Source of the DNA: an uncultured Acinetobacter sp.
GTDB taxonomy: Bacteria > Pseudomonadota > Gammaproteobacteria > Pseudomonadales > Moraxellaceae
Reading direction: 5' to 3'
Assembly (NCBI GenBank): GCA_900771065.1
Contig: CAAGMP010000240.1
Coordinates: forward strand, 1 to 12,387
DNA: 12,387 bases
The notes below the pieces were generated by a model. The model did not search any database. It saw only the letters and a program-made list of their open reading frames with translations, and was not told the origin of the DNA. Made by a program: the position numbers and the translations under genes. Positions 1 through 6,271 of the stretch are shown piece after piece (within the stretch, counting starts at the first letter, position 1; every line of letters starts with the position of its first letter).

Positions 1-273
1 ATGGGAATAATTGCGAAATAAATTATAGCGAATCATCAAACAAGATACACAGCTTACATCGGCACAAATTGCAAAAATAATGCACATTCAAAAAAGAAAA
101 TTTTGACTAAAGCAAAACTCAATAGAAACATAAATGAATATCAAATCATTTGTATTAATAAGCTTTATATTCAATAAACGACATTTTATGTCGCATAACA
201 TCAACGACATTAACTTATTGATATTTAAACATTGTATGCTTCAATTTAATTTAAATATCATGTGAATTGGGTT
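1..273. other. AT-rich non-coding leader at the left edge
   Basis: No reading frame here has coding character, and I see no RNA gene. The stretch is very AT-rich. It holds a TATAAT on the minus strand at 22-27 that could be the -10 of a leftward promoter serving a gene outside the window, although no good -35 lies at the right distance. It also holds a small cluster of CGACAT motifs at 177-211 (listed separately). A TTGACT at 103-108 on the plus strand resembles a -35 but has no matching -10. The region presumably contains the promoter of the gene starting at 274, but I cannot place it. Confidence 0.5.
177..211. repeat. AACGACATT direct repeat plus CGACAT hairpin, possible operator
   Basis: AACGACATT occurs at 177-185 and again at 203-211, 26 bp apart start to start. 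The first copy is also the left arm of a perfect inverted repeat, CGACAT-TTT-ATGTCG (179-193). Three half-sites of the same hexamer in 35 bp, about 65 bp upstream of an AT-rich gene, is the layout of a regulator binding site. The bases are seen directly; the operator role is inference, and chance is possible in such biased sequence. Confidence 0.3.
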
Positions 274-957
274 ATGAATATCAAAGATGCTTTACTTCAT
301 TTTTGTAAAGAAAATATCAAAAATTTAAGTGCTATGTACAATTGGGGCATTAATTTAAAAGATTTGCCTATTTCATTGACATTAAAAAGTGAAAATTTAT
401 ATACACAAAATATTGAACTTAGATTTCAACTAAATAACGCATATTTAAACTCAAACACATCTAAAGAAAAATATGCGTTACTTCAATGGTATATATCGAA
501 TTGGGGTAGCGTTAAAACCAATAAAACTAAAACACTCGAATTATATAATACGTGTTCACCGCAAGAATTAATTGAACGCGGTGCAAAAGGCATTGCATCG
601 TGGTCAAAAGCATTATCTATTGTTAACCCTATCGAATATGCCATTTATGATGCACGCGTTGCGATGTCATTAAATGCATTGCAAATCATTCATCAAGTTG
701 AAAATCCTTATTTTTATCCGCGTTTATCTAATCGAAATAACATGATTAAAGACAGTCAAAAACAAATGCAATCGACAACCAAACAATGGAATAAATTTAA
801 AAAACAGGAATTTTATTTGTCCTATCTCAATCTGTTAAAAGAAGTCGCCAATGATTTTCAAGATGAAACCCACCATCATGATATTGAAATGCTTTTATTT
901 GCTTATGCTGAAAAATTAGCATTGAGTGCAGTTCAACATTTAAATCATCAAAAATAA
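274..957 (+). CDS. Orphan AT-rich gene, possible HhH/OGG-like DNA glycosylase-fold protein
   Basis: This encodes a soluble protein of 227 residues with no signal peptide or membrane segment. I do not recognise it securely. The middle is the informative part: a WG at 77-78, then GIASWSK (106-112) and AIYDARVA (123-130). A Lys (112) followed about 14 residues later by an Asp (126) in a 'yDaRV' context recalls the Lys/Asp pair of HhH-GPD and OGG-like base-excision glycosylases, where an Asp follows the hairpin ('vDtHV'). The spacing here is shorter than the 18-19 typical of EndoIII and OGG1, so this is a hypothesis. A run of His at 200-202 precedes a hydrophobic C-terminal helix. A GTG at 262 would add four residues, but ATG 274 is preferred because a weak TTGGG precedes it. 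GC is about 29% over 301-960 against about 42% in 1201-1440, which suggests acquisition by transfer. It stands alone, with its own terminator. Confidence 0.6.
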   Translation: MNIKDALLHFCKENIKNLSAMYNWGINLKDLPISLTLKSENLYTQNIELRFQLNNAYLNSNTSKEKYALLQWYISNWGSVKTNKTKTLELYNTCSPQELIERGAKGIASWSKALSIVNPIEYAIYDARVAMSLNALQIIHQVENPYFYPRLSNRNNMIKDSQKQMQSTTKQWNKFKKQEFYLSYLNLLKEVANDFQDETHHHDIEMLLFAYAEKLALSAVQHLNHQK

Positions 958-977
958 TAATAAAAATCTGTTAAAGT

Positions 978-1002
978 AGCTGCTTAGAAAGCAGCTTTTT
1001 TT
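978..1002 (+). terminator. Rho-independent terminator after the orphan gene
   Basis: AGCTGC (978-983) pairs perfectly with GCAGCT (991-996) across a 7-nt loop and runs directly into seven T residues (996-1002). It lies 20 bp past the stop codon and insulates the trp operon from the upstream gene. Confidence 0.85.
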
Positions 1003-1100
1003 ATATAAAAGTTATATATTTCTTTAAGCGGGTAACATAACGAGTAACAACGCTCTTACAGCTTAAATTTCTAAACATAAATCAAAGGGTTAAGTCCAAA

Positions 1101-1685
1101 ATGCTTTTAATGATCGATAACTACGATTCATTTACTTACAATATCGTCCAATATTTTGGCGAATTAAATCAAGAAGTAAAAGTTGTTCGTAATGACGCTG
1201 TCACATTAGAAGACATTGAACGATGGCAACCCCAATATCTAGTCATTGGTCCTGGTCCTTGCTCTCCATCCGAAGCAGGAATTTCAATTGCAGCCATTCA
1301 ACATTTTGCTGGCAAAATTCCAATTTTAGGCGTGTGCTTAGGTCATCAAAGTATTGGTCAAGCTTTTGGTGGTAATATTGTGCGTGCGAAAACCGTTATG
1401 CATGGTCGCTTATCTAAAATGTATCATCGAGATGTCGGTATTTTTAGCCATTTACCATCGCCTTTTGTGGCGACGCGCTATCATTCTTTGGTCATTGATC
1501 AAAAAACATTGCCTGATTGCTTAGAAATAACCTGTTGGACCAATGAAGAAGATGGCTCAATGGAAGAAATTATGGGTGTTAAACACAAAACATTGCCAAT
1601 TGAGGGCGTGCAGTTTCATCCAGAATCTATTTTGAGTGAACACGGACACCAAGTTTTTAAAAATTTCTTAGAAATCTACGCATAA
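1101..1685 (+). CDS. trpG: Anthranilate synthase glutamine amidotransferase subunit TrpG
   Basis: This class I glutamine amidotransferase (194 residues, full length) releases ammonia from glutamine for the TrpE subunit, which makes anthranilate from chorismate in the cytoplasm. The N-terminal MIDNYDSFTYN and GPGPCSPSEAG (50-60) are hallmarks of TrpG/PabA. The nucleophile elbow is GVCLGHQ, with Cys79. The rest of the triad is His173 and Glu175 in QFHPES. An AAAGGG at 1084-1089 lies 11 nt before the ATG. trpD follows after 10 nt, and trpE is not in the window. In Acinetobacter, TrpG is known to serve both TrpE and the p-aminobenzoate synthase component, so this protein probably also feeds folate synthesis; sequence alone cannot separate TrpG from PabA. 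I see no Trp-rich leader peptide or attenuator upstream, and no convincing promoter in 1003-1100. Confidence 0.96.
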   Translation: MLLMIDNYDSFTYNIVQYFGELNQEVKVVRNDAVTLEDIERWQPQYLVIGPGPCSPSEAGISIAAIQHFAGKIPILGVCLGHQSIGQAFGGNIVRAKTVMHGRLSKMYHRDVGIFSHLPSPFVATRYHSLVIDQKTLPDCLEITCWTNEEDGSMEEIMGVKHKTLPIEGVQFHPESILSEHGHQVFKNFLEIYA

Positions 1686-1695
1686 CGAGCATTTC

Positions 1696-2742
1696 ATGAA
1701 TATTCAACAAGCTTTAAATCATATTACAAAACAAATTCATTTAACTCAGACACAAATGGAAGAAGTCATGCGTTGTATTATGCGTGGCGAAGCAACCGAT
1801 GCACAAATTGGCGCATTGATGATGGGTTTACGCTTAAAAGGCGAAAGTATTGATGAAATTACCGCTGCGGCACGAGTAATGCGTGAGTTTGCAACCCAAA
1901 TTGATGTCAGTGACTTACCTTATTTGGTTGATATTGTCGGCACAGGCGGTGACGGACAAAATTTGTTTAATGTTTCCACTGCTTCCGCTTTTGTTATCGC
2001 AGCAGCAGGTGCAACCATTGCTAAACATGGTAATCGTGGTGTTTCAACTAAATCAGGGTCTTCTGATTTGTTAGAACAAGCAGGCATTCACCTTAATTTA
2101 AATATGCAACAAACTGAACGTTGCATTCGCGATATGGGAATTGGCTTTTTATTTGCACCTAACCATCATCCAGCTATGAAATATGCGATTGCACCACGTA
2201 AAGAACTTGGTATTCGTAGTATTTTCAATTTGTTAGGACCATTAACCAACCCAGCAGGGGTCAAGCGTTTTGTCATTGGGGTATTTTCAAGTGAATTATG
2301 CCGCCCAATTGCTGAAGTCATGAAACAACTTGGCGCTGAACATGTCATAGTGGTGCATTCTAAAGATGGTTTAGACGAAATTAGCCTTTCTGCATCGACC
2401 TATGTTGCTGAACTCAAAGACGGTGAAATTTTTGAATGGACATTAATGCCTGAAGATGTGGACATTGAATCACAAGCACTTACTCAGTTGGTTGTCGATA
2501 GCCCTGCGGAAAGTTTAAAACTGATTAAAGAAGCTCTAGGCAAAAAGAAAACCGAACGTGGCGAAAAAGCAGCTAACATGATTGCACTCAATGCAGGTGC
2601 AGGCTTATATGTTTCAGGTTTAACTGCCAATTATAAACAAGGTGTCGCTTTAGCACATGATATTATTTATGGTGGACAAGCACTTGAAAAAATGGATGTT
2701 TTTTCAGAATTCACCAAAACCATTAAACAATACGAAGCTTAA
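1696..2742 (+). CDS. trpD: Anthranilate phosphoribosyltransferase TrpD
   Basis: TrpD transfers the phosphoribosyl group of PRPP to anthranilate, the second step of tryptophan synthesis. The 348-residue length is normal for a monofunctional TrpD; it is not fused to TrpG as in enterobacteria. Visible motifs are the PRPP loop GTGGDG (82-87), NVSTASA (92-98), KHGNRGVS (110-117) with the following SGSSDLLE, LGPLTNP (180-186), and the metal-binding DGLDE (224-228, with Asp227-Glu228). The start lies 10 nt past the trpG stop with only a weak GAG as ribosome binding site, so translational coupling to trpG is likely. Confidence 0.97.
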   Translation: MNIQQALNHITKQIHLTQTQMEEVMRCIMRGEATDAQIGALMMGLRLKGESIDEITAAARVMREFATQIDVSDLPYLVDIVGTGGDGQNLFNVSTASAFVIAAAGATIAKHGNRGVSTKSGSSDLLEQAGIHLNLNMQQTERCIRDMGIGFLFAPNHHPAMKYAIAPRKELGIRSIFNLLGPLTNPAGVKRFVIGVFSSELCRPIAEVMKQLGAEHVIVVHSKDGLDEISLSASTYVAELKDGEIFEWTLMPEDVDIESQALTQLVVDSPAESLKLIKEALGKKKTERGEKAANMIALNAGAGLYVSGLTANYKQGVALAHDIIYGGQALEKMDVFSEFTKTIKQYEA

Positions 2743-2766
2743 GCCTCATTTAGAGTTTATTTGATT

Positions 2767-3570
2767 ATGAATATTGAAAATACCATTTTAGGTAAAATTG
2801 TTGCACGTAAACAAGAAGAATTTAAACTGCGTTTAAAGCAACGCAGCTATAAAGACCTTGAAGAATTAGCACAAGCTGCTACGCCTGTACGCCATTTCGC
2901 GCATGCTTTACAAAGTAAACGCCCTGCTGTGATTGCAGAAATTAAAAAAGCATCGCCATCAAAAGGGGTTATTCGCGCAAATTTCGATCCTGCACAAATT
3001 GCTGAACAATATCAACAAGCAGGTGCGGCATGTCTTTCTGTTTTAACTGACATTGATTTTTTCCAAGGTGCAGATGAAAATTTAGCTATTGCACGCAAAC
3101 ATTGTGATTTGCCTGCATTACGCAAAGATTTTTTAATTGATCCATATGGCGTTATTGAAGCACGTGCGTTGCATGCCGATTGTATTTTGTTAATTGCAGC
3201 TTGCCTTTCCGATCAACAACTTGAAGAAATGTCTAAAACGGCATTTGAACATCAGTTAGATGTTTTAGTTGAAGTACATGATGAAACTGAATTAGAACGC
3301 GCATTAAAATTATCTGATCAATGTTTGCTCGGGGTCAATAACCGCAATTTAAAAACCTTTGAAGTCGATTTAAATACTTCATTACGTTTGAAAAAATTGC
3401 TTGATCCTTCACGTTTACTCATTACAGAAAGTGGGATTGCAACACCTGAAGACGTCAAACTCATGCAAGAAAATGAAATTCACGCCTTTTTAGTTGGTGA
3501 AAGCTTTATGAAACAAGATCGTCCCGATCATGCTTTTACTGCATTATTTGGTCAGCCTATTTCTGTTTAA
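2767..3570 (+). CDS. trpC: Indole-3-glycerol phosphate synthase TrpC
   Basis: This TIM-barrel enzyme closes the ring of carboxyphenylamino-deoxyribulose phosphate to give indole-3-glycerol phosphate. It is monofunctional (267 residues), with no TrpF domain. All catalytic residues known from the Sulfolobus enzyme have equivalents at matching spacing: Glu58 and Lys60 (AEIKKASPSKG), Lys120 (LRKDF, general acid), Glu169 (VEVHD, general base), Asn191 (GVNNRNL), and Glu221-Ser222 (ITESGIA). The phosphate site near the end is FLVGESFM. An in-frame TTG at 2761 would add Met-Ile. ATG 2767 is preferred as the standard codon, but the only Shine-Dalgarno-like bases (TAGAG, 2751-2755) do not decide between them. 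It lies 24 nt after trpD, the last trp gene here. Confidence 0.96.
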   Translation: MNIENTILGKIVARKQEEFKLRLKQRSYKDLEELAQAATPVRHFAHALQSKRPAVIAEIKKASPSKGVIRANFDPAQIAEQYQQAGAACLSVLTDIDFFQGADENLAIARKHCDLPALRKDFLIDPYGVIEARALHADCILLIAACLSDQQLEEMSKTAFEHQLDVLVEVHDETELERALKLSDQCLLGVNNRNLKTFEVDLNTSLRLKKLLDPSRLLITESGIATPEDVKLMQENEIHAFLVGESFMKQDRPDHAFTALFGQPISV

Positions 3571-3588
3571 TTTTCAAGTGATTTTTTT

Positions 3589-4263
3589 ATGAGCAAACCT
3601 GATTCCTCTTTATCTAAAGCACAATATGAATTACTGAAATCATTTAAAAAACAAGTAAGTCATAATCAAACTAAAGCGGTTACGCCTGTTATTGAAGCAA
3701 CAGAAACAACCCATGAAGTTGATGAAACGGCTTTATTTTTAAAGGAAATGCGTGGAGTTCAAAAAATTGATGCAGGTAATATCGCTAAAATTGCATCGCC
3801 AAGTAAAAAGAAACCTAGCGCGCAAATTTTAGCAAAACGAGCTGCTGCGGAAGGTCCAATTGAAACGGAAAATGCTATTTTATCGGATACACCTGCCTTG
3901 CTTAATCCTGTGGCAAGCCAAGCTACATTAAGTTATCGAATTGCGACTTTACAAAAACGCGTATTTGATGACTTAAAAGCAGGCAATTTACGTTGGTTTG
4001 AAGCGGTTGACTTGCATGGTTGTACGATTGAAGAATCACGCCAAGCTGTTTTACAGCTCATTCAAATTGCAAAAGATGAAAATCAGAATGTACTTAAAAT
4101 TGTGCATGGTAAAGGTCCTGATGCCATTTTAAAAAGCCATGTAAACAGTTGGTTAAGACAACATCCCGATGTTTTGGCTTTTGTCAGCGCACCTGAAAAA
4201 CAAGGTGGCACAGGCGCTGTTTTGGTTCTGATTAAGCGAGCTGAAAAAACATCAAAAAAATAA
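3589..4263 (+). CDS. Smr-domain endonuclease-like protein
   Basis: This 224-residue protein has a C-terminal Smr domain. Its signatures are DLHG (141-144), HGKG (173-176) and GGTGAVLVLI (206-215), the three conserved blocks of the E. coli SmrA/SmrB type. SmrB cleaves mRNA between collided ribosomes, and DLHG and the second His-Gly motif are its active-site region. The N-terminal 135 residues are polar and probably flexible. They include ALFLKEMRGVQKI (48-60), which recalls the short conserved 'LFxxxMxxVxPL' block before Smr domains and looks closer to SmrA (YdaL) than SmrB, though I would not fix the subtype. The start lies 18 nt after trpC with AAGTGA upstream, so it is probably cotranscribed with trpGDC. 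Nothing links its job to tryptophan synthesis. Confidence 0.88.
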   Translation: MSKPDSSLSKAQYELLKSFKKQVSHNQTKAVTPVIEATETTHEVDETALFLKEMRGVQKIDAGNIAKIASPSKKKPSAQILAKRAAAEGPIETENAILSDTPALLNPVASQATLSYRIATLQKRVFDDLKAGNLRWFEAVDLHGCTIEESRQAVLQLIQIAKDENQNVLKIVHGKGPDAILKSHVNSWLRQHPDVLAFVSAPEKQGGTGAVLVLIKRAEKTSKK

Positions 4264-4288
4264 AAATAAGCTGATTTTTTTTCATGGT

Positions 4289-4322
4289 ACGGCATTGCAG
4301 TGGTTTTCTGCTACAATGCCGT
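4289..4322. promoter_or_regulatory. Inverted repeat over the folE extended -10 promoter
   Basis: ACGGCATTG (4289-4297) and CAATGCCGT (4314-4322) form a perfect 9-bp inverted repeat with a 16-bp centre. An extended -10, TG-C-TACAAT (4309-4317), sits in the centre and runs into the right arm. No good -35 lies 17 bp upstream, as is common for extended -10 promoters. Transcription would begin near 4324, about 30 nt before the chosen folE ATG. The arms are not followed by a T-run, so this is not a simple terminator. It could be an operator for a dimeric regulator; the regulator is unknown. Confidence 0.5.
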
Positions 4323-4356
4323 CCTTGTTCAATATCAAGTTACAAGTGAACACGCC

Positions 4357-4911
4357 ATGACAATGCAGCAATCTTATGCAAATCTCCTCACAGCCGTAGG
4401 TGAAGACTTAGAACGTCCAGGTCTTAAAGATACGCCTATGCGTGCTGCTAAGGCATTTTCATATTTAACTTCAGGCTATGAGAAAACGCTTGAAGAAGTG
4501 ACCAATAATGCCGTTTTCCCTTCCGATAACCGCGAAATGGTTCTTGTCAAAAATATTGAATTTTATTCTTTATGTGAGCATCATTTATTGCCTTTTTATG
4601 GTCGTGTGCATATTGCCTATTTACCTGAAGGTCACGTTTTAGGTTTATCTAAATTTGCTCGTATTACAGAAATGTTTGCACGACGTTTACAAATTCAAGA
4701 AAATTTAACTCAACAAATTGCGCAAGCTGTTGCGGAAGTCACCAAAGCGCGTGGTGTTGCGGTGGTCATTGACTCTGCACATATGTGTATGATGATGCGT
4801 GGTGTAGGTAAACAATCTTCAACAACACGCACCGTTTCTTTAATAGGTGACTTTAAAACCGATAAAGAAGCACGTCGTGAATTTTTAAGTGCTGTACCAG
4901 AAAATTTTTAA
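4357..4911 (+). CDS. folE: GTP cyclohydrolase I FolE
   Basis: FolE converts GTP to 7,8-dihydroneopterin triphosphate, the first step of folate (and queuosine precursor) synthesis, as a cytoplasmic zinc-dependent homomultimer. With the start at ATG 4357 it has 184 residues. The zinc ligands are Cys73 and His76 in LCEHHLLPFYG and Cys144 in AHMCMMMRGVGK; the spacing (3 and 71) equals that of E. coli Cys110, His113 and Cys181. GLSKFARI (96-103) and QENLTQQIA follow the family pattern. A GTG at 4300 opens the frame earlier, but it lies within the promoter hairpin, and AAGTGA (4344-4349) sits 7 nt before ATG 4357. ATG 4363 is a second in-frame option. It lies 93 nt after smr, with its own promoter, and the cupin gene is 13 nt downstream. 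Confidence 0.96.
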   Translation: MTMQQSYANLLTAVGEDLERPGLKDTPMRAAKAFSYLTSGYEKTLEEVTNNAVFPSDNREMVLVKNIEFYSLCEHHLLPFYGRVHIAYLPEGHVLGLSKFARITEMFARRLQIQENLTQQIAQAVAEVTKARGVAVVIDSAHMCMMMRGVGKQSSTTRTVSLIGDFKTDKEARREFLSAVPENF

Positions 4912-4913
4912 TT

Positions 4914-4918
4914 GGTGA
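4914..4918 (+). promoter_or_regulatory. Ribosome binding site deciding the cupin start
   Basis: GGTGA directly abuts an ATG at 4919 (no spacer) but lies 6 nt before the next in-frame ATG at 4925. The spacing favours 4925 as the start codon. Confidence 0.6.
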
Positions 4919-4924
4919 ATGAAA

Positions 4925-5284
4925 ATGTCATCTATTTTTGTTGCAGGTCAAGGTTTAAAAACGGCTGAATCTAGCGTAGATTATCCGCGTCCTGAACGTC
5001 TAGTACAAGGTAATCCAAAACGTTTAACCCAAAGTTTATATGAACATCCAAATATGGAATGTGGCATTTGGCATTGTGAAGTCGGTGCATGGCACATAGA
5101 ATTTGCACAAAATAAACAAGAATTCTTTCAAGTTATTGAAGGTTTGGTTCGTTTACATGACACCCAAAATCAATCTGTTATTGAAATTTGTGCAGGTCAT
5201 GCAGGTATTATTCCTCCTAATTTTAAAGGTATTTTTGAAGTGGTCGAACCAGTTAAAAAATATTATGTGATTGTTGCAGCCTAA
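4925..5284 (+). CDS. Small single-domain cupin, DUF861 (cupin_3) type
   Basis: This 119-residue protein is essentially one cupin barrel. The pattern CGIWHCEVGAWHIEF (46-60), QEFFQVIEG (65-73), an AGHAGIIPPNFKG turn (90-102) and a final KKYYVIV is that of the DUF861/cupin_3 family, which includes the cupin of (S)-ureidoglycine aminohydrolase. The classical first motif's two metal-binding His are absent: where H-x-H would be expected there is only Glu66, which is usual in this branch. The substrate is unknown, and membership does not imply ureide metabolism because no such genes are nearby. It starts 13 nt after the folE stop and is probably translated from the same mRNA, so a role near pterin or folate metabolism is possible but unproven. 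A terminator starts at its stop codon. Confidence 0.82.
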   Translation: MSSIFVAGQGLKTAESSVDYPRPERLVQGNPKRLTQSLYEHPNMECGIWHCEVGAWHIEFAQNKQEFFQVIEGLVRLHDTQNQSVIEICAGHAGIIPPNFKGIFEVVEPVKKYYVIVAA

Positions 5285-5309
5285 AAAAACCCGCTATTGC
5301 GGGTTTTTT
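5284..5309. terminator. Bidirectional terminator between cupin and exported-protein genes
   Basis: AAAAAACCCGC (5284-5294) and GCGGGTTTTTT (5299-5309) form an 11-bp perfect stem with a TATT loop. GC pairs at the core and A/T tracts on both sides make it work in either direction. It ends the folE-cupin transcript and the opposing leftward transcript, whose last stop codon is at 5312. Confidence 0.93.
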
Positions 5310-5311
5310 AA

Positions 5312-5728
5312 TTAATGACCTAAATGATGCGATGAAAAATCAACGGATTTATTCACTAATCGATAATCACCATCTGCAAATACATTTAAGCCAAAACCGC
5401 AATCAGCTGAACTACCATGTTGTGTGACCATGATATTGGGTTTTGCTTTGGCAATTTGACTTTCAACATAAGTCAAATTTAAACGACAATCAGAATAATC
5501 TGTATCTACAAAAGTCGCTTTATTTTGCACAAAAGTTACCACGCCAGTTAAACCACCTGAGTTATGCCCATTGAAAGCCAAAAGTGAAAATTGATACTGC
5601 CGACCTTGTTTTTTTAGCAAAAGCTCTGATTTAGATTTTGCAGAAATATACGTTCCCGTAAAATCTTCTGCCCAAGTTACGCTTGAACACAACAAACCTA
5701 AACTCAGCAATGCTATTTTAAGTCTCAT
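5312..5728 (-). CDS. Small exported protein of unknown function (138 aa)
   Basis: The first 20 residues (MRLKIALLSLGLLCSSVTWA) form a typical Sec signal peptide, with cleavage likely before Glu21-Asp22. The Cys inside it lacks a proper lipobox, so a lipoprotein is unlikely. The mature part is about 118 residues of alternating polar and hydrophobic segments that suggest a small beta-rich periplasmic protein. Cys81 (SDCRL) and Cys110 (ADCGFG) could form a disulfide. The stretch DCGFGLNVFADGDYRL near the end looks like a conserved motif, but I cannot name the family. An ATG at 5752 would add eight residues and overlap the upstream gene. ATG 5728 is preferred because it gives a cleaner signal peptide, has TAGG 8 nt upstream, and lies just after the neighbour's stop (5731-5733). 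Coupling to that gene is likely. Confidence 0.75.
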   Translation of the reverse strand: MRLKIALLSLGLLCSSVTWAEDFTGTYISAKSKSELLLKKQGRQYQFSLLAFNGHNSGGLTGVVTFVQNKATFVDTDYSDCRLNLTYVESQIAKAKPNIMVTQHGSSADCGFGLNVFADGDYRLVNKSVDFSSHHLGH

Positions 5729-5730
5729 GC

Positions 5731-6198
5731 TTAGCCTACTAATTGTGAACAAAGGGAAGAAGCTTGAATATCATTCACTCTATAACCTTTTAATTCTATA
5801 ACAGGTCTTTGATTAACACTTGGTACAGCCTTAAAGTCTTGCCAAGCTGCACTCCATGGAATGCTTTTATTTTCAGCGACTTTTTGACCATTAATAAACC
5901 ACTCATAGTCAGTAATAGCATATTCTTTATTTGCACAATCTAATGACAAAGTATAAGTTTCTATGGTAAAAAATTTACCACTTTTTAAAGTTTGTGGTGT
6001 TTTAAACGTTTTACGTATTTTCACATCAAAATATTGAATTTCTTCATCGTATGAAAGTTGATGTTGTTTTTGCTGCAATGAATCCCAATCATATTGAACT
6101 TTAGGTTCAGGATTTACAGCAGGGAAAGTACGCCAATCTGCTGCCAACGCAGGTAAACTGATTACCCCTATTAATGTTGTAAGAACCAACTTCTTCAT
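5731..6198 (-). CDS. Small exported protein, faintly surface-adhesin-E-like (155 aa)
   Basis: MKKLVLTTLIGVISLPALA is a clear signal peptide, cleaved near Ala19-Ala20. The mature protein begins with DWRTFP and carries YDWDSLQQK (36-44), then an aromatic-rich stretch and a single DC (Cys87-88 region) followed by KEYAI; a second Cys is at 150. The order Trp, 'yDxxSl', strand-rich middle, then Asp-Cys followed by an aromatic recalls the Adhesin_E/CNP1-like small secreted proteins, but the match is weak and I do not assign a function. AAGGG (6206-6210 region) lies about 8 nt before the ATG. The 138-aa exported protein follows at once downstream, so the pair probably forms one transcript. The two are not obvious paralogues. 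Confidence 0.75.
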   Translation of the reverse strand: MKKLVLTTLIGVISLPALAADWRTFPAVNPEPKVQYDWDSLQQKQHQLSYDEEIQYFDVKIRKTFKTPQTLKSGKFFTIETYTLSLDCANKEYAITDYEWFINGQKVAENKSIPWSAAWQDFKAVPSVNQRPVIELKGYRVNDIQASSLCSQLVG

Positions 6199-6271
6199 TA
6201 TTAAACCCTTTTATACAAGAAAAATATTTTTGATTTATACTCAAAAACTGAAAATATTTTAGCATGTTAAT

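Noticed and set aside
1..273. Insertion-sequence end or tRNA remnant at the left edge
   Set aside because: No terminal inverted repeat with flanking duplication, transposase frame or cloverleaf could be found.
1003..1100. Trp attenuator or leader peptide before trpG
   Set aside because: There is no short open frame with tandem Trp codons and no alternative hairpins. GTAACA occurs twice (1032 and 1044), but the match is short.
4230..4290. Possible terminator between smr and folE (A-rich run, then AGCTGATTTTTTTT)
   Set aside because: The only pairing available is a short all-A/T stem with a mismatch and no GC core, so it is not a credible intrinsic terminator.
4083..4295. 70-codon minus-strand frame over the end of smr
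   Set aside because: It is antisense to the conserved Smr domain, has low-complexity composition, and has no supporting signals.
4300..4356. Extended N-terminus of FolE from GTG 4300
   Set aside because: It overlaps the promoter hairpin, would start upstream of the predicted transcript start, and adds residues with no family counterpart.
6227..6247. TTTTTGA/TCAAAAA hairpin downstream of the DUF817 gene as a terminator
   Set aside because: The 7-bp stem has one GC pair and sits in generally A/T sequence with other AT palindromes. Chance is too likely to list it as a feature.
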